From positions 17,946,480-18,010,479 of the forward strand of contig OY759218.1 of the NCBI GenBank assembly GCA_963662175.1: 64,000 nt of DNA, in the 5' to 3' direction. Below the pieces are notes generated by a model. It was given only the letters and a program-made list of their open reading frames with translations, did not search any database and was not told where the DNA came from. The DNA is from Aradus depressus (Eukaryota > Arthropoda > Insecta > Hemiptera > Aradidae). Of the stretch, positions 19,875-33,100 are shown piece by piece; within the stretch, counting starts at the first letter, position 1; each line of letters starts with the position of its first letter. Made by a program: the position numbers and the translations under genes.

Positions 19875-21628
19875 GTAAGTTTACAACCAATATTAGTTAT
19901 CCTTTTGAAGCACCGTAAACACTAGACTTTCCACACTACCACTTTGTTGTGGTTGAGTTCAGTGATCCGTGGTCAGTGTGTTCTATTCACTTGCTCCTTC
20001 ACCGGACGACCTATAAGTTGCAAAATTTCCCCATTTCCAACAAGAAGGAAAATACACATAAAATATTATTGTATCAATGTTGCATTATAAAACAATAGTT
20101 TTGATAGGTACTATAGTGGAGAGCATAAGTTAAACTTCTTATGAGAATGGTAGGGGAGGAGGGTAATTGTGGGGGGAAAGGGACAATGTTTAGGGAGAGG
20201 GAGACTGATTTGTGCAAACTTGGTTGGTATAAGAAAGTCCTATTATGGCCCCACTACGTACATACTTCAGAGTAGTATGTGGCTCGTCTTCAGTCTACTA
20301 TGTTCCTAGAGGGCGCCGGTAGCTCAGTGGTCAGCGTGCTTGACTTCTGAGCTCAAGAACGTGGGTTCAAAACCCGACCGAGGCCCTTAGTTTATTTTAT
20401 CTGGGAGGTAAAATATACTTAAGCACGCCGTCCTTCTGATGGGACGTTAAGCGATGGTCCCGAGCCTGTACGATGTCAGGTACTCGTTAAAGACCCCTGC
20501 CCTAGGTGAATAAAAATTTAGGGTAGGCAAAATTTAGGACTCCCACAGTAGAGTCGGGCTCATGTCCACCAGAGTGACGAAAGAGCGCTCTGGTAGTAGG
20601 CGATATGACCTCGTAGTTAAAGCCCGGGCATGAGTCATAAAACCTAAACCTAATCCTTTGTTCATTACTTCACCTTCCTTGTATATGTAGAAGAAACTCT
20701 GTCTTTCTTTAGCCTGTTAGGAAACTATCCAGTCACAAAGACCTCATAGAAGAGAGAAACTCACCTTCAGAGTAGTATAGCTGATCCCGTAGTCCTTATG
20801 GATCGTCTTCATTCTTCTTACTCGTATGTCCCTCACTTCACCTTCCTTGTGTGTAGGAGAGAGTTCGTCCTTCCTTAGCTCCTTAAAAAAAAATATATAT
20901 ATATAAATATTATATTTTTCTTGTAATTGCTCTGAAGAGTCTTCTTTAATTAAGGCTCCCCACAGAATTATGCCCTTTTCATTCGACTTAGCTCAAGGGT
21001 ATACCGATTCGTTGAGGTATATATCTTTTGATTATTTGTTAATTTCCCACATCCACTATTCAACATTGTCAGATTTTTATTTTCGTGAGCCTTAAGCTAA
21101 AAAAAACGGGATTCTGTAAAAAAAAAAAAAAGCGGGACATATGAAAAAATACTAACAATTTTTTTTTTTTTCAAAAGTTGTAATAATTATTTTAAGTAAT
21201 TAAGGATCGTTAATTATCATAGATTTTTACTTATATACTTCAGTTCATCTTATTTGTACAAGTGTCCACTTTTTATATATGCGATATATATATTTGACAA
21301 ATTCTTTACAAGACATGTCAAAATTAAATCGTACAAACCACTCTGATTTTTTTTATAAGCTGAACGGAACATTTGTGTCCATGAGAAATTTAAGTGGTAA
21401 TTAATAATTAATCATTCACTAACATTGTTAAATTAAAACTAAGAAAATCTCAAAACATTGATATGCTAGCATCTAAAACATTATTAAATTTAATATTTAG
21501 GTCACCGGTTAACACAATTCTAAACTATTTCAAATTAATGAACTTAAGACACTGTTTATTATATTTAAACATTTTTTTTTTTTTACTTTTCCTGAAAGAG
21601 ATCTATGTACACACACAAAACAATATTA

Positions 21629-21662
<34 letters not shown>

Positions 21663-24600
21663 CATGCCCGGGCTTTAAATACGAGGTCATATCGCCTACT
21701 ACCAGAGCGTTCTTTCGTCACTCTGGTGGACATGAGCCCGACTCTACTGTGGGAGTCCTAAATTTTGCCTACCTTAAATTTTTATTCACCTAGGGTAGGG
21801 GTCTTTAACGAGTACCTGACATCGTACAGGCTCGGGACCATTGCTTAACGTCCCATCCGAAGGACACCGTGCTTAAGTTTATTTTACCTCCCAGATAAAA
21901 TAAACTACAGGCCTCGGACGGGTTTCGAACCCACGATCTTGAGCTCAGAAGACAAGCACGCATATCACTGAGCTACCGGCGCCCTCACAATATTAATATA
22001 ATTTAACACCAACAATTTCACAATATCTTACACTTATGTCTTGTATGAATTGTAAAGTTTTGAATTTTATATTAATTTTGGCATAGAAAAATACTCCAAC
22101 AATTATTATGATATTTCTACTAAAATGCGCTGCATCTGTGACATTTTTTATTTTCTCACATTTTAACAAGTGTTCACATACACCAAGTAGGTAAGTTAAT
22201 ACTAAATTAAAACCAAATTTTCAAATTTGTCAAGTATATTTCTGATAGATTCAACATTCATGACATTCAAAAAATGTTATTTCTTAAAACGCGGTTATGT
22301 AAGGAATTTTTATGTATATTTGGAGCTATCAACCCCTCGGTATATTTATGTACACTTATCTCCAACCCATAAAAGCTGGTAAGTCTTCGGTGGACCTACT
22401 ACACGTTGATATACTTAGGTCAATAAATACTGGAGCCTGGTCTTTTATACAGCTCTGTCAGCCAACTCCTCTTATTCGCGTCCCCGCCATGTCCCCTGGG
22501 CAATGTAGCAGAGAGGAGATGAGATGAGTCCCCTACGCTATAACTGTAACCCTCAGTTAGGTAAGTAAACCAGCCAGGGTCAACGTTGATTGGGCGCAGG
22601 GATAATAACCCTGCCTCGCAATAGGTAGTGTTACGAAAATCCAGCCTCGGAAATTGGATTGGAACTTATGGATCCCAGCACTTTTAAAAGGTTTCAAGGC
22701 TCGGAGCATGGAACATTTTTAGTCTGTATAGACCAGGTGGTGCGCGACCACTGATAAAAGAACAGCAGCTATGTGAACGCTCTGCTGGAAGTTATGTGAC
22801 CAGGCAATGTGAAGTTATCACAGACGACTATAACATATTTTACAGCGAACGGGGAGACTGCACATGGACTGGTTTCTTTTTTGGATGATAGGGCAACATG
22901 GCTAGTCACATTAAATAAACTCAACCCACCACTAGGGGCGCTGCAAGCACACTAACTTTAAAAGTTTCATTGGAAACGGGGCGCATGTTCATAATTATAA
23001 GGGTCATTCAAAAAGAAAAAAAGTTTTTTCTGAAACATGTTTTCGTATCTTTCATTGTTTCAGGATGGCCGCCCAAAGAGGTAAAATATTGCTTTATAAA
23101 AATCCTCACTCACACTCACTATTTCACAGAGTAAACACCTTCTGTTTCTAAGAGCCCTTAAAATTTCGTAGTTATTTACATGGCCGCATCTCTATTAGCA
23201 ACATCCTGATTCCTTCTTCCAACCAAGTCCGCTATCTCGGTTTTTATCTTGACAGCAGACTTACGTGGAGCCCACATACACGACTTCAACGACAAGAACT
23301 GGATCAAAGATACGGACTGTTACATAGACTCCTTGGACCAAAATCAGAACTGATCAACAAACATACAATCTACAAGACCATTATACCCAATCTGAACGCA
23401 TGGACTTGAACTTTGGGGTACCTACAGCTAAACAATCCAACATCAATCGTATCCAATCCTTTCAGTCCAAACTCCTCCGACGAATTGTCAATGCTCCTTT
23501 CTACATCACCAATAAAGAGATCCCAATATTCCCACTGTCAATGAAATAATCCAATCCCGATTTCAAACATTCCAGAGAAACCTTTCTTCCCACTCAAATC
23601 CTCTCACACAAGCCCTATCCTATCATTCCCTGACAATCCTCCTCGTCGCTTGAACAGGAGATGGCCTCGCGATCCCTCTCTGAGGATAGTGAATGATAAA
23701 AATTAACTTTCGAGAGAGAGTCAGCGCTGGTTGGCTTCTCCCAACAAGTGACATTGTTATATTTTTGCTATTGTGATCACATATTTGCTTATTAGGAATA
23801 TATTGTATATAGATTGCAAATAAAATGAAAAAAATTTGAGGGTCCTGACCCCCTCGCGAAAATGGGATATTTTAATGGATGGTTATCCTAAGTGTCAAGT
23901 AGTAATGGGGGCCGAGTTGGGCCTAATTTTGAAGACCTCATTTCACGGAACAACATTTAACTTTCTTTTTCATTACTTGAAAGTGTATTTCAAGGTCTCT
24001 TAGAAACAAGAAACGTTTACTCGATTTGTGAAATAGGTGTGAACGAGGATTTTTATAAGAACGATACTTTATTGTGCCGCTATCCTATAATAAATAATAT
24101 GAAAAAATCTTTTGGACAAAACCTTGTTCATTTTGAGTGACAAGAAACACGTTTTTTACATCTTGATTATTTGATTCTTCTTGGAAAATTATAAAAACAA
24201 ATAGTTTTCGAATAAAGGGTTTTCTCTAACATGTATATTTTTAGAAATTTCCCGGAACTGGCCGATATAGTGGGAAACCCTAAGATTAAGAAAAAAAAAA
24301 GTTCTTTTCCATGCAAGATATATATTCAGGATGAGCGCTTTCGATTGTTCCGATCCTCAGACCTTCAAAAACAGATACAATAAAGATCAACAATGTAAAA
24401 AATTTATATATTAATAATATTTGCTATGTATTTTATATAGTTATATCTTTATTACAAAGATGGAATAATAACTTTTTTTTTTACTGAAAAAAGCTCAACA
24501 TTTTTTAAATGTTATGATAAATTATTAAGATACCTATAAAAAAAACTGTAATCAAACTGTTAATTCATGAGCCAGACCAATTAAATGATGGTTCCTGTAG

Positions 24601-27141
24601 AGATGAAAATATTTCTTCTCCAACAGAATCTTGTCACGTACTGAAGTAGGTACATAGTCGAAGAAGGGGATCCACTCCATCTCATTTATAATTATTTCCT
24701 CTTCCTTCAGTCTTCCCAATTATATTATCATGTTTTTGTAAGCATAAATATCTCTAATGTGAAGCGAGAAGGTTGCTAAATAAAAATGTAGACTCACCTC
24801 ACAGATTTTATTATTATATTACCCGGCTTTTGAGGTTGCCTTCAGACAGTCTACAAAACCCTACAATTTAGTAAAAAACTATAAAATTCTAATTTCCAAA
24901 ATAAGTACTTAAATCTATTGGCTATATACGCTAGAATGAATGAATAATAATAAATAAATGTAATCAATATCTAAGTAACATAAGAAAGTAATAAGTAACA
25001 TAATTTAAATAATTGTTAATAATTTACTTTTTAAATGGTTTTATTTTTAGAAATGTTTTATCAGATATGTTAACCTTTAACGCTTTTTATTTCACTTTAT
25101 TTTATGTTATTTATTAATTGTTTTATTTATATTTATTCAGTCAATATCTGTATATATTTATTTTGGAAATTTGAATTTTATAACTTTTTTTACTAAATTA
25201 TGGGGCTTTTTGTAGACTGCCTGATGAAGAGGGCAACCTCAATAGCCTACTAGTATATAATAATAAAATCTGTGAGAGGTCTGACTACATTTTTATTTTG
25301 CAACCTGTGAAAAAAATATTTCTCTTGTTGCTTATTTTTTTTATTCCATAAATTTTAATATATATTTTTATGATTTTTTTTTCTCAAAAATTATAACTAT
25401 ACATACATAATATAATAATATTAGTATATAAATTGGTTACATTGTTAATGTATATTTTTTGTTTTAAAGGCCTGAGGATGGTGTAACGGAAAGCGCTTAC
25501 CCTAAATAAATATCTTCTTTGGGAAAGAACTATTATTTTTTTTAAATAAATATTTTTAGTTGAAGTTTGATTCAATTATATGTTTTGAAGAAGTGGGAAT
25601 TGTACGATGTGCTGTGTAAGCCTTTCTCCTGAGTGTTATATCGATTGTTTAGGAAGAGATGGAGGACCGACCTCGGATCTCGACCCTCATTAGCTCCTTG
25701 GCCAACTATACCAACACGATCCCACCCGCAGCCGCAGACCCAGACGCGAAACCTCAGGCGTCTGCTTCTATGGGCACCTTGGTCGGGGTCTACCTCCCAT
25801 GTATCCAGAACATCTTCGGGGTGATCTTGTTTATCCGGCTCACCTGGGTGGTCGGTACGGCTGGCGCTATCCAGGGCTTCCTCATCGTCCTCACCTGCTG
25901 CTCTGTCGTAAGTAACACAACATACTATTACAGATTGATTTACTAATCGAGGAATACAAAATCCGCGGAGGTAAGTGGGGAGGAGCAAGCGTTCATTTTG
26001 ATATAATTTATTAGTTGATGTAAATTTTGCAAAATGAATAAACGGAAATGAATTGATATCAATAATAACTAAGAAATATAATAAAAAATTGTTTACACAT
26101 ACATCAATATAATGAAAATAAAATATATTTTTTAATAATATATTGCGCCAGTTGTGACAGACGGGTATCTGTCCCCTCCATGAAATGAGTATTTATTTAT
26201 TGAACAGTTTTATTTTATTTATTCATTTTACTTTCTAAATAGTTAGTTATTTTTTCCTCTTTATGAACAATTTATTTTAGCGCACAGTCAATATTTTTAT
26301 GTATTTATTTTGGCTATTAGAATTTTTATTCCTTTATACTAAATGATGGGTTCTTTGGAGACAGCTTGATGATGAAGGCAACCTCGAATGCCTGCTAGCA
26401 CTTATAAAATCTGTGCGAGGTCAGACTACATTTTTGTTTCTCAACCTGTGAGACATCTTCATATGAAAGTATATTAGTGTGCTCAAGGAGGCGCTAGAGA
26501 ATATGAGAGGCTTTTGTCGCAAAAAAAAAAAAACTTTTCAAGGCCACCATTTCGTAAATGGTTGTAAACTGAACCCAAACTCATACTAAGCTCATTGATA
26601 CCTTTCATTTGATAACCATATATCCCTTATATTTATTTATTTTTTACATGTTTTTTCCAAGTATATAACAATTTTGTATTTTATCTCTCAACAAAAAAAT
26701 AGTTATAATGCAATAGTTAGTAATTGAAAGACATATCTTTGAAATTAAACTATGCACCCATAAAAACATATGCTTAAACATTGTGCTGGATTTTCCCTAA
26801 AACCTGGAAAGTAGTTTTTGACAGGTTTAATGGACAGAGGGGCTCCGCTCCACCCCTCTTCGTCCTAATTAATCCATCATTAACAAGTTTTTTTTTAGAA
26901 ACATTGTCCCCTGGGGTTTCGAGGACCAGAACACGAATTTGCTATTTCTTTTTAAAGGTATAACCTTGTTGTGGACCACAGAGGTGAGATGTGATGACCC
27001 AGCCTTCTTCCCTACCATATTGATCCCATCTCGTTCACAACACTCCATTACACTCCACGACCATGTCTTCATAGCTGTGGCGTGGCCTGAGGGCAAACGC
27101 TCTACTCGTTTTTCTAAATAAAATAAAATAAAATAATTTAT

Positions 27142-27197
<56 letters not shown>

Positions 27198-30100
27198 GTG
27201 TAATAATAAGCCAGAAATATTATGTGAAGTTAATTGACAGTATGGATCATTGTTCGAGAGAAAAAACTCTATACGAATAGTCGCAAACTCTAAATTTAGA
27301 GTTTGCGACTATCCGTATCGATTTTTTAGTTTTTTCACAAAGAGGAATAGCAAATTCGTGAGATAAAAACAAAATTGTTATATACCTGGAAAAAACATGT
27401 AAAAATAAATAAATATATAGGATATATGGTTATCAAATGAAAGGTATCAATGAGCTTAGTATGAGTATGGTTCAGTTTACAACCATTTATAAAATGGTGG
27501 CCGTGAAAAAATTGTTTTTACGTCAAAAGCTTCCCATATTCTCTAGCGCCTCCTATACTTTAATATGAAGATGTCTCACAGATTGAGAAATAAAAATGTA
27601 GTCGGACCTCTCACAGATTTTATAAGTGCTAGCAGGCGTTCGAGGTTGCCCTCGTCATCAAGCTGTCTACAAAGAATCCATCATTTAGTATAAACGAATA
27701 AAAATTCTAATAGCCAAAATAAATACATAAAAATATTGACTGTGCGCTAAAATAAATTGTTCATAAAGGGGAAAAAATAATAATAAATTCAATAGTAATA
27801 GCATAAAATAATTACTTCAACAATAAACATACCTGATAAAATATATATATATATTTTTTAACTAACAATTTAGAAAGTAAAATAAATAAATAAAATAAAA
27901 TTGTTCAATAAATAAATACTCAAAAATTAACAATTAAAAATTTCATGGAAGGGACAGATACCCGTCTGTCACAACTGGCGTGACTGGCAATATATTATTA
28001 CAAAATATATTTTATCTTCATTATGTTGTTGTATGTGTAAACAATTTTTTATTATATTTCTTAGTTATTTTTCGTCTACTGACTGGAAAGTATGAGATAA
28101 AAGCGACTGGCTGGGAGGTTGTAATTAATCCTTCAAAGATTCTTCCTAGAGAATTTGCCTAAACCCACATATCATCTCAATTCCACCTCTCTGTTCTCTC
28201 TCTCAATTCCACCTCTATATTCTACTCTCAATTGTATCTCTGAGTTCCACCTCTCAATATCACATCTCAATTCCACCTCACAACTTCCCGTTGGGGTAGG
28301 AGAACGGAGGATCTAACCCCCCAACCGTTCTGAGCTCTTTCATATTCAACCGTCCTTAGTCCTCTTATGTTCATCCCCTTTCCAGAATTAATCCCTAACC
28401 AACCGCCTGACTTTCTATTGGGATTAACTCTCGCAGCTATCTTAATTATTCTTTATTTTTTTAGAGGTGTACCTTGCACGTGTGCAACATGAGCCGTCCG
28501 TCTTTGTAGAACATGATCAGAGTAGTACTCAAGTGAGGCTATGATGGGTTGGGGCGACCTCCGCCCGACCAATGGCGATCGTTGGTCGCCCCACAGCCCG
28601 CCGTAGACTCACCTAAACATTACTCTCATCCCGAACTCTCTCTAATAAGACGGAGGGGTAATGATGAAAGGTGCACCTGAAAACAATGAAGAATAACAAA
28701 GGCAGCGCTGCTGAACAGTTTGGGTTGTTCTTCCTCCTAAAGAAGAAGAGTTTGGAGTTAATATCTCCGTGACCTGATAATATCTGGGACATCCAGTGGT
28801 GAGGCTGCACCTACGTCGAGTCGAGGCGTATCCGCGCTGATATCTAACCATCAACCGCCTCAGCTCTTTGATATTCAACCATACTTCGCCCTCTGATGTT
28901 CAACTGTTCCCATAACTAATCCTTAATAATCCACCCTGACAATCAATTGGGATTCACCCTCGTTATTATATTATTAACACTCAACCGCCGACGACTAAGG
29001 GGGCGACATTACGTAATTTAGCGACCTCTTCTGAATTTGTTCTACCTCGGACCCCTAATTTTACAAAATATTTTATTTCATCCTTTGATGTAATTATCAA
29101 GGTATTCGATGGATAACTTGATTCTTGTTACAGAAATTGTTATACTGCGTGTAACATATCGATTTTTTGTTTATTTCTCTGGAACAAGTTATATAACATA
29201 TTTTGTTAGATATTGCCAACTGGATCAACTTATACAAATTAATATAGCTGTTGTGTTTTGCAGACGATGCTGACTGCCATCTCGATGTCAGCTATTGCAA
29301 CGAACGGGGTAGTCCCGGCCGGTGGCTCCTACTTCATGATATCCCGGTCCCTCGGACCAGAGTTCGGAGGAGCTGTTGGCATGCTCTTCTATATGGGAAC
29401 CACACTCGCCGCCGCAATGTACATCATTGGCGCTGTCGAAATTGTATTGGTAAGCAACTTCCCTTAAATGACAAACAAATAGTTCATTGTAATTGCTGGA
29501 CCATTGTTATTATTAGTAAATTAAATTATTTTAAAAAAATGTAGATGAGTCATGGGCAATGTATTTCCCTAACACGAAATAATCAATTATGTTTTCGCTC
29601 TCTCTCTCTAAAACCAATCGAACGTTTTGGTTAAAAATCAATAAAATAAAGAAAATATGAAATGAAATGAAAAGAAATGTTATTATTCTGGGACGGAGGT
29701 CCCCTAAGTATAAATACATACAGAGTAAAGAAAATGAAACAATGAAATATAGTATCAGTACAAAGAAATAAAAAGATAGGCAGGTAAATAAAAATTAGTG
29801 CTACATTGGAGAAAAACTATACAACTAAAAAATGGATAAACAAAAGATAAACAGGAAATAAAAAAACAGGAAAAAACATAAAATTAACAACTTCAATATG
29901 ATGAAAAAAAATAAATAAAAGTTTCTACAAAAATAAAAGAGAATAAGTAAAAAAGAAAAAAAAGCAATTCTATTTAACTAAGAAAGAAATAAAATTGATA
30001 ATATAAATATAAATCGACCGAGCATAGTACTATGATGGTTGATTATAAAAGAGAAGGAAGGATGCCCAGCCAAGGTTAAAAATAAAATTAATTTAGAAAG

Positions 30101-33100
30101 CAGAAAATAAGATAAGATAAAAATAAATAAATGCATAATAAAAATATATTAATGTATAAATGAACAAAAAGGAATACTATTGATTATGATCGAATAATTT
30201 AGGAAATATGATTTTAAAAAATATAATAAAAATAAAGAATGACAAAGACAAAAAGAGAAAAAAAAATAAAAATAAAAAATATAGAAAAAAGGAAAAGTAA
30301 TTTGAATGATTAGATAATTAAGGTTATTAGAAAATACGTATGTTTTTGAAAATATTGTCTATTTCACAAAATATATATAAGTAGTACATGCGAGTATTTT
30401 CGGTATTGCCACCATATATTACATTTTTATTTCATGGAATAAACAATATTTTTAAAAACATACGTTTTTCATTATTTTTTATTAAGTGTTTCCACAATAA
30501 CTCTGCAGAAAATGTTAAGTATCATTAAAAAATCAATAGTTGACTTATACGACGATGGGACGTTGAAGTATCTCCAAGTATTGTCAAACCATAATGAAGA
30601 CACTTCTGGAAGAAATGCCGGAAAAAGGTAACAAATTTATTCAACATAGCCTGCAGGTAATGTCATGTACACAATATCCCATCGAGCTGATTTATATGAT
30701 GGATGTTGGAATGTCAATGGTAAACATCCACCCGGAACTCATTTTTCCTCGAAAACTGTGCATCGGACGGTTAAAATGTACTGAATCTAATTTATAGCCC
30801 ATAAAATGTCACACATGGGACCTCTTCATGTTGTTACCATCAATAATTTTGGAGATATTCGTCATGACAACGTTAGGACGACAATGCCCGACCCTGAACA
30901 GGTTTATTGTGTTCTTTTTTTTTTTTTGCTATTAGCTCGTAAACTTCAAATACGAAGGATGGTAACTGAAATAAATTGTAGAGCATTTAATTTCCTCTCG
31001 AATATAATAATATATATGCTTGTGAGTTTGAATGAGTTACGCTAAAAATATATGACGCGTCAAGCGATGCACAATTTAAAATACTGCGAAGTTCCTCTTA
31101 TATCTCGAGATGGATGTGTTGAACAGATTGATAAGCAATCTCATCTGAAGGTAATTTTTTTTTCTAATGATGCCGTTGAGCCACAAAAAACGCCTCAAAA
31201 AATAATTATACTTTTTTCTTTAAATTGGGCTATTAAAACGATGTATTAATGCAAAAATTCTGAATGGAAAACCCATAGAAGATGCCCACTACCTGGTTCT
31301 TATAGGAAATTACATTCTCTAAAACTGCCAACATAATTTTAAAAAAAAGTTGTCTGCAAAAATTAGGGAAACCCGCGAGAAAGTACATTTTTTAGAAATG
31401 AGTTCCGCTGGACACTCATCTCTTTCATTTGAAAAACAACTCGCAGAAGCTCGAAAAGAGTTAGCAGTGATAGAAAACAAGTTTGCTTCTATAACTGTTT
31501 TAATATCTGTGGTTTTTTAGCTAATAACGGATATAACAAATAACAAATCACGGAAATGAACATTCTAGTTTGGGCAAGGACGTTGACTGCATGTATTAAT
31601 GTAATCGCCGTTAACGTCTCCCAAAACCGACGATTATATGAAGAATATGAAGTGAACCAAATTTGTGTGGAATTGTTGCCTTCAATTTAGGACTAGTTCG
31701 TTTCAGCAGTCAGACGTGAAAAACAGTTCAATGGGATTTTTTTGTCAAGTTTGACTAGAGTATTAGTCCCACAAAGGATTATTCGAGAATACAGGACGGC
31801 CTTGGGATTGTGAATGTTCCATAAACTAGTCCAGGGATTGATAATTGAAGGAGTGGAGATGTTGTGGTGGCTAAACAGGGAGGTAATCAAGCTGAAATTA
31901 GTTTACCAGAGAACACAATCAATAAAGGATATTGAGTTGTGAGGTGAGCCAGAGGGGGCTTGGAGCCAGATGTCAATGTTGGCTGGCAAGATTCCAGACT
32001 AGAGATCCTCCTGTACAAGGCAATCTTCCCTACAACTCTATGTCCCCTGTCTAACTCAATAGAGTTGTTACTTCGTAACTCCTCATTCTAACCTCCTTTC
32101 TATATATCTCTACAAGGCTATCTTCCCTACAACTCTATGTCCCCTGTCTAACTCAATAGAGTTGTTACTTCGTAACTCCTCATTCTAACCTCCTTTCTAT
32201 ATATCTCTGCAAGGCTATCTTCCCTACAACTCTGTCCCCTGTCTAACTCAATAGAGTTGTTATTTCGTAACTCCTCATTCTAACCTCCTTTTTATAAAGG
32301 TATCTCTACAAGGCTATCTTCCCTACAACTCTATGTCCCCTGTCTGGACTCAATAGAGTTTTTACTTCGTACTACTTTGTGTAACCTCCTTTCTATATAT
32401 CTCTACAAGCCTATCTTCCCTACAACTCTATGTCCTCTGTCTGGACTCAATAGAGTTGTTACTTCGTACTACTTTGTGTAACCTCCTTTCTATATATCTC
32501 TACAAGCCTATCTTCCCTACAACTCTATGTCCTCTGTCTGGACTCAATAGAGTTGTTACTTCGTACTACTTTGTGTAACCTCCTTTCTATATATCTCTAC
32601 AAGCCTATCTTCCCTACAACTCTATGTCCCCTGTCTAACTCAATAAAGTTATTATTTCGTAACTCCTCATTCTAACCTCCCTTCTATACGAGGTATGTTC
32701 AAAAAATACGCGGACGGTTTGAATTGCGCAGTTCCAGTTGGTTCCAGGGGAATCCGCTTGGTGTCGCTAGGTTTGTACAGATCAGCTGATAGACATCTCC
32801 GCTTGCAGATATCTTCATTTGTTGATTAGCTGCACGGTTTTAACTGAAGTGCGATTTTTTCGTTTGTCGGATTTCAGAATGAATGACCTGAGTTGTTACC
32901 TCGTATTCCTTTGTGTAACATCCCTTCTACATATCTCTACAAGGTTATCTTCCCAACAAATCTACCCCTCATTTTTATTGTTTTGTATTGTTGTTGTATC
33001 TTTACATCTATGTTATAGTATAAGTGATGTATTTGTTTGTTTACTTTCAGACGTATATGGCCCCAAGTCTGTCAATCTTCGGGGACTTTACTAAGGACGT

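Larger units (their letters stand above)
19875..25652 (+). other. kcc intron A (5.8 kb)
   Basis: It carries SINE copies C and D, a LINE fragment (23160-23840) and nested foldback repeats (24288-25530). 20660-20890 and 22020-23150 hold no recognised gene. 22300-22740 reads like a decayed repeat ('GGGATAATAACCCTGCCTCG'), family unknown. 22995-23030 ('GGGTCATTCAAAAAGAAAAA') resembles a mariner TIR but has no partner. Confidence 0.6.

Noticed and set aside
25572..25988. 138-codon minus-strand frame over the kcc exon
   Set aside because: It is the antisense shadow of the exon at 25653-25907, which is firmly assigned on + by conserved KCC motifs.
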